DNA of 64,000 nucleotides, taken from assembly GCA_017979445.1 (NCBI GenBank), contig CM030716.1:9547974-9611973 (forward strand). Direction: 5' to 3'. Positions 59,190-64,000 of the stretch are shown in pieces. The position numbers and the translations under genes are program-made. The stretch's first letter is position 1; every line of letters begins with the position of its first letter. The stretch comes from Akebia trifoliata (Eukaryota > Streptophyta > Magnoliopsida > Ranunculales > Lardizabalaceae). The notes below the pieces were generated by a model, which worked only from the letters and a program-made list of their open reading frames with translations, had not been told where the DNA came from and made no database searches.

Positions 59190-59350
59190 TGCACATGTGT
59201 ATGTTTTGCCCAAGATTTGTGATGCCAGCACACATCGCTAAGGATTTTTGGAGCTTTGGCCCGAATCCCATATGAAACCTTTGGGTTTTCCATGAGCCCC
59301 ATGTGCATGGGAGCACACCCATAACTCTCTTCCTTTCCAATGTGAGACTC
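59190..59350. repeat. Dispersed repeat related to 18105-18215
   Basis: It shares 'ttttcggagctt-gg', 'aatcccayaagaaacctt-gg-ttttcc' and 'cacatgcacaccca'-like words. The family is unknown. Confidence 0.45.
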
Positions 59351-59493
59351 TTCCAAAAAAGAGAAACAAAATAAAAGAATACATAACAAGTTGCTAATTA
59401 AATGGGTGTTCAATATTCACCCTAGAAATATATAAACTTATAGTTCAAATAAAATCAACACCTAGCATGTCATAAGATATTTAGTTTGCTACC

Positions 59494-59690
59494 CACTCAT
59501 GGGTTGCCTAAGTGGTAAGGAAGAGCACGTGAAGTGTTGGTTAGGCGCACGTCACGGGTTCGATTTCCCTCTTGGTTTTTTCTCATGATTTAACTGGGGG
59601 ACCATGGCAGTGGGTTGCTGTGGTAGTCCTCCCCGAGATTAGTCGTGGTGCGCACAAGCTGGCCCGGACACTCGGTTAGCAAAAAAAAAA
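59494..59690 (+). mobile_element. tRNA-derived SINE, copy 2, with 18-bp target duplication
   Basis: It starts CCCACTCATGGGTTGCCTAAGTGG (A box region at 59505-59517), has a GGGTTCGATTTCCC B box and ends in an A-run. Flanks aagatatttagtttgcta (59476-59493) and aagataatttgtttgcta (59691-59708) agree at 16 of 18 positions. It aligns along its length with the inverted copy at 14604-14810. Confidence 0.93.
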
Positions 59691-59709
59691 AAGATAATTT
59701 GTTTGCTAT

Positions 59710-60320
59710 ACAGTCAAAAATCTCAATTTAGAAATTGTCACCCTACTCCTTATACTCTAAATGGACTCTTCAATATTAAAAGTTTCAAGTCATTGGATAC
59801 CTTCATTTACATATTGTTTATATATTTTGAAACATTATTCAATATTTATATAAAACATATTTTATTCTATTATATTCTCTTCCATTCTCTCTTTTGTAGC
59901 TAAGTGCATCTCCAACCAGTCTCTATATTTTCAAATTTAGGTGGCCTGTTCGGAAAATCAAATTCCAACGGTTCTTCAAATTTTAAAAGCTCCCTCTACA
60001 TTTCTACTCTTGATATGAAATATAAAGGGGAGATAAATAGATAATAGATAAAGGACTCTTCTATATCTATCATGCACTCTCCGAATTTTCATTTTTTGTC
60101 CATTCGATATTTTAAAAATACTACTTCTATTGTTCGAAAATTTTCAAAACAAGCCCCAACTTATTTTAATTTTTTTTATGTTTGGTAAAAATGAAATTTA
60201 AGTCAACCTACCCAATAAATTTTAAATACCTTTTGTGTCCTTTTAAAAAATCATTTTAATCAACCTCTCTTGACTATTGGATTCTCAAATGTCAAGAGGG
60301 AAACATTTGGATTTATTATT
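59710..60320. other. No gene seen
   Basis: AT-rich spacer. Confidence 0.5.
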
Positions 60321-60327
60321 ATTATTA

Positions 60328-60440
60328 GAATCGTGATAATCTGACTTACCCATGTGGCATACTCAATCAACAACCCTGATGTCACAAGCTCGGGAATCGT
60401 AGATCTACTCTCCTCGGGATACAGAACTATGATTCCCCAT
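60328..60440. repeat. Half of a foldback repeat
   Basis: The left end 'gaatcgtgataatctgactta' and the core match the copy at 49812; the right arm is missing, replaced by the LTR fragment from 60457. Confidence 0.7.
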
Positions 60441-60456
60441 AAAAAGGTGGAGTTTT

Positions 60457-60645
60457 TGTTGGAGAGTTGTCATAAATTCAACACGGATTCTTGATGATCC
60501 GTTAACGACACATATGACCCGAAATGATTTTGATTCAACCCGTTTTATCATCTTTGTAACCCTAAGTATATAAGGGGTATTTTTAGGGTTCATTCTTTGT
60601 GTGAGAAAAAGGAGAACTAGATGAGAGAGTATAGAATAGGTGTAA
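60457..60645 (+). mobile_element. LTR fragment, family of 50121-50484
   Basis: It starts 'tgttggagagttgtcataaattcaac' and shares 'tttgtaaccctaagtatataa' with the inverse of the solo LTR. Confidence 0.55.
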
Positions 60646-60651
60646 CAGGGG

Positions 60652-61108
60652 ATGAGTATGAGGATTGCTTGTGGTGAGGGGTTTGGAGAGAATGATGGGG
60701 GTAGGTTATGACATGGGGCCTCTTTGCTTGGCGCATTGGTTAAGAATGTGTCACCCCTCAGTACCTCACCTCTCAACCCAATCAAATCCTATACTAATCA
60801 AATCCAACCTAACCCTTAAACCCATTTGACCTAAATCAACCCTAAGTCCAATCCAACCCAAAACCATTACCCTATCCTAAGCCCAAACCTCAACCCAAGC
60901 CCAATGTCATACCCATGATCACCACCAATCACCACAAAGATCAAAGATTATTAAAATGGGACACATGTCACCACCACAACCTACCTCCCTAATCCATCTA
61001 CCCAACCCCATCATCATTTTTCAGAAAGCTAACCAATCCACACCCATGTCATAACCTACCCCCATCATTCTCTCCAAACCCCTCACCACAAGCAATCCTC
61101 ATACTCAT
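60652..61108. repeat. Perfect 66-bp inverted repeat with 325-bp spacer
   Basis: 60652-60717 and 61043-61108 are exact inverted complements, checked base by base. The left arm is G-rich, against the local C-rich bias. Confidence 0.97.
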
Positions 61109-61640
61109 TTTCCCTAATCAACTAACCTAACACACACACACATACCCATACCTTTTTGATGTTTGTCATCATCCTCTCTACATTTTCAAAAATATTAACA
61201 ACCACCTCCTTACACCACCATTCTTCTAATCAATACTCATTCCCTTTAACCCCACCTAATACTCAACCCTTATGGGTTGAAAGGTTCAATTCATTTGGAT
61301 AAAAAAAAACAATCCACTTACACCACATTCTACAAATACCCTCCCTCTAACCTAAAATTTCATATATCTCACCCATAAACCTCATGTTATTCTATAATTT
61401 TCCATACTTTTACCCCATTCTACCTCCAAAAGTCATCTTCAAAATCTTATAAAACCCCTCATTCTCTCACAAACCTCATAAGACTTGAACCACTCTATCA
61501 AGCTTCAACTCTCATTACTCAATCCTCATCTATTTCAATTATAAAGTCCCTCAAACTCTCATCACCCAACTCTTATCTATCTACCAATTCACTACTTCAA
61601 CCCTCAAGATTTACAATTCAATCCACTCAAGTCAAGGATA
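60780..61640. other. G-poor, C/A-rich strand-asymmetric tract
   Basis: The + strand is nearly free of G for long runs ('aaccctaagtccaatccaac' style). It looks like the leader or LTR of a gypsy element but has no coding frame. Confidence 0.6.
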
Positions 61641-61651
61641 AGACAGATGAT

Positions 61652-61681
61652 AAGGTCCCAATAATTTCATTTTGGGACCTT
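61652..61681. repeat. Hairpin with 10-bp arms
   Basis: AAGGTCCCAA and TTGGGACCTT around a 10-base loop. Confidence 0.75.
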
Positions 61682-61749
61682 AATTTCACCAAGATTATCA
61701 AAGTTTGAATACTAGTTCCTTAAAAATAATAATAAATTATATTAAATCT

Positions 61750-62945
61750 CAAATTAATGTAGCTAAAAATAATGTGTTACCAATTTCAGGTGAAAAGGGC
61801 ACAATCGGAAACCAACAAAAGAGATAACAATTACTGCTACAACATGCGAGCAAAGAGGAAGCAACCAGTTAAAAGCCAATTGATTTGGGTGCCACGTCAC
61901 CCCGTCGTGTCTAGGCAAGATCGCGCTTCGATCATCTCGAAGAATTTATCCTCGAGATTCGCATAGAAGCTTCCAATTGCTTCTGTGGTTATAACTGATT
62001 GGGTCCTTCGAATCAAATCATCCGTCAAATCAACTCGATTACCTGAATATGAATGTTATAAATTAGAAGGTTGATTTCAGATAGAGGGGCTCTCTTCTTC
62101 TGTAATTTCTGAAGTTCTTTCTTTAGAATTCTCTGTAATTTTCCCTTAGGAGATCTTTTGAGTGTAGTGAGAACATCAAGAGTGATCCATTAGCACCTAT
62201 TGTAACTCTTTTGAGAGACTATTAAAGAAGGAATCACATTGCAGCACTATTCCACATTATCTTCTCCATCTATTATTCTCTTGCTTTTATTATTGTTGCA
62301 ATATGACTCTTACGATGATCGGCTAGACTCTCCTTAGAGAGGTCAAGAATGCCGGAGCAATTCCATCCTACTTATGTTGTTTTAATTCTTTCTTTCTGTT
62401 TTACAAGTTAATTCTGAGAATCCTCTTAGGATAAGATCAACAAACTTATACATTCAAATCAAGCTTAGATGATTGTTACTTAGATAAGCTCAAGAACAAT
62501 CATGCTATGTGAAGAATTGAAGTATAAGTCAGCTAATCTTATTTAAGTTTGGAATTCTCATGAATACTCTTTGGTTACCATTAATGTTTAATTCAATTTA
62601 TCTTTCGATCCACGAGTAATGACTTGCTACGTGGATTGAGTTATAAATAGACTAAATCAGCATTTTGGATGAATTGCAAAGGTTGAATTGATCTATCCAA
62701 GCTCTTTTCCTTATATCTTCAATCTCTATTGTTAGTTTTAATTTCAATTAGAAATTAGTTGCTACTTTCTTCTTTGTTTTGTTTTCAAATCAATTTCATT
62801 TTTAAAGAATCTATTTTCTAATTCTGTTTTGGCATTTTAATCCAAATGAGCTTTTGAATCTCAAACTGTCCCTGTGGAACGAATTCGGCTTACCCAAAGT
62901 TTTATTTTACATCTCTATCTCTGCAGTTACACAACAAGTTTTACA
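61750..62945 (+). mobile_element. Probable 5' LTR of a gypsy element running off the window
   Basis: The 3' edge (…AACAAGTTTTACA) is fixed by the primer site 11 bases on. The 'ctgtccctgtggaacgaattc' stretch near 62868 is typical of the LTR end of Athila/Tat elements. A similar phrase near 12030-12075 marks an older remnant. The left edge is not resolved. Confidence 0.55.
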
Positions 62946-62956
62946 ATCGACTAAAA

Positions 62957-62974
62957 TGGCACCGCTGCCGGGGA
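62957..62974 (+). other. Gypsy primer binding site
   Basis: TGGCACCGCTGCCGGGGA, one or two changes from TGGCGCCGTTGCCGGGGA used by plant Athila-like gypsy elements. Confidence 0.75.
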
Positions 62975-62975
62975 T

Positions 62976-64000
62976 AGCCAGTTGATTCATTTTCCAATTT
63001 AGAAAGAATCCAAAACAGTTTTCAAAAGAGAATCGAAACTTGTTTTGCTTGAAATAGAAGTCAAACGGACATAAAAAAATTTGAAAAAAAACTTCATTAC
63101 AATCCTCAGGATATCAGAAACCATTTTCAATTTGAAAAATCAATTTTAATCAAAATTTCACTGCTCCGCGGTGACGTGGTAATATTTTTTGCTGATTTTA
63201 GTTGAGCAAGTTTCTGACATCATGGACATTGTAATGGTCATATTGGTTTTTTCCGTGGCATTCTGATTTGAATAATTTTGTTATTTTCAGGTGAAGGACT
63301 CAACGAAAGTCGACGAAAATTGACAAAAGGCGACACGTGGAATTTTTATCCACTGAATTGGTTCCCTCACCAAGAAGATCAGTAATTTTCAATTCTCTGT
63401 TCATTTTATTTATTTTTAGAAAATAACTTGTATTAGGAACTAGAATTTGTATTAATTTTTAATTTTATCCGAGAGGGCTCGGATTGTAATAGAATTAGGG
63501 ACGGACGATAGTGGGACGAAACTATCTCAGCCCCTCGGGTTCATACACCAAATTTGGTGTTGGTGGCCCGAGTCGACTCAACTCGATCATCCCCCGTCTA
63601 AAACAAGAGGTAAATTTTGAAACACTCACGCATCACTCGCTAGTGAGTTTCTGTATTATTTTTTAATGACTAATCTGTACACATTAGATCGCACATAGTA
63701 ATAAGGGCACCCTTACGAGGATGGCACCATAAGATAAGAATCGGAGTTCATTACCGATATCTTGCCCTTCTAGGAAAATCAAATTCACAGTCAATTAATT
63801 AATTAAAATTAATTAGACTGGACTCTAGGTTCCATCGAGCTCATTAAGCAAAACTAATCAAAAGTTGCACCAATTGCACTTCTTGATCGTGAACAGTGCC
63901 TAAGCGCAATCTTGCTCTGTAGTTCTACATGAATTCGAGGGATAGACACACGTCTATTCTAGACAAGAGGTAATCTAAGAGTGCCCTTGCTCAGCATTGT
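62976..64000 (+). mobile_element. Leader of the gypsy element, no coding start yet
   Basis: Non-coding up to the window end. It includes an imperfect palindrome around ACCAAATTTGGT (63547-63558). Confidence 0.45.

Noticed and set aside
60405..60785. 126-codon minus-strand frame
   Set aside because: It runs through a half foldback repeat, an LTR fragment and the left arm of the inverted repeat; no coding signal.

Overview
This window is nuclear DNA from a flowering plant, probably a dicot or other non-grass. The evidence is two intact intronless genes for EP1-like (epidermis-specific secreted glycoprotein) bulb-type lectin/PAN proteins, AT-rich spacers, and many plant-type transposable elements: Ty1/copia, Ty3/gypsy, LINE, tRNA-derived SINE, PIF/Harbinger-like and CACTA-like. 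The species cannot be named from sequence alone.

Genes. The only convincing protein-coding genes are a dispersed tandem cluster of EP1-like lectins, all on the + strand between 16.1 and 52.0 kb. Units 1 (16148-17470, 440 aa) and 3 (30619-31917, 432 aa) are intact. Units 2 (24255-26112), 4 (47918-48566) and 5 (50612-52023) are broken. Units 1 and 2 share promoter sequence, and units 3 and 5 share promoter and 3' flank, so whole gene units were duplicated. All three broken copies have a lesion at the same coding spot (around codons 212-222 of unit 1). Unit 5 also has an in-frame 123-bp internal tandem duplication.

Layout. 1-4.8 kb: degenerate Ty1/copia element on the minus strand, cut by the window edge. 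5-14.9 kb: MITEs, copia, LINE and gypsy remnants, a CACTA-like element and a SINE. 15.9-32.1 kb: lectin units 1-3 among foldback repeats. 33.1-42.5 kb: a nested gypsy structure, in which a ~2.9-kb LTR attached to a decayed chromovirus-like pol tail is split by a 3158-bp solo LTR of the same family; a 5'-truncated LINE sits in the internal region. 45-52 kb: copia-like LTRs, a retroposed tRNA-like sequence with a perfect target duplication, and lectin units 4 and 5. 52.8-57.9 kb: a 341-bp solo LTR, a perfect 60-bp palindrome, and a 3.16-kb non-coding LTR retrotransposon with two internal tandem arrays. 58.6-64 kb: a CACTA-like end, a SINE with an 18-bp target duplication, a perfect 66-bp inverted repeat, a strongly G-poor tract and the 5' LTR and primer binding site of a gypsy element running off the end.

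No new enzymatic or defence system was found. The notable items are the lectin cluster with its shared break point, a foldback repeat family with about a dozen members here, and several insertion events that can be reconstructed from terminal repeats and target duplications.
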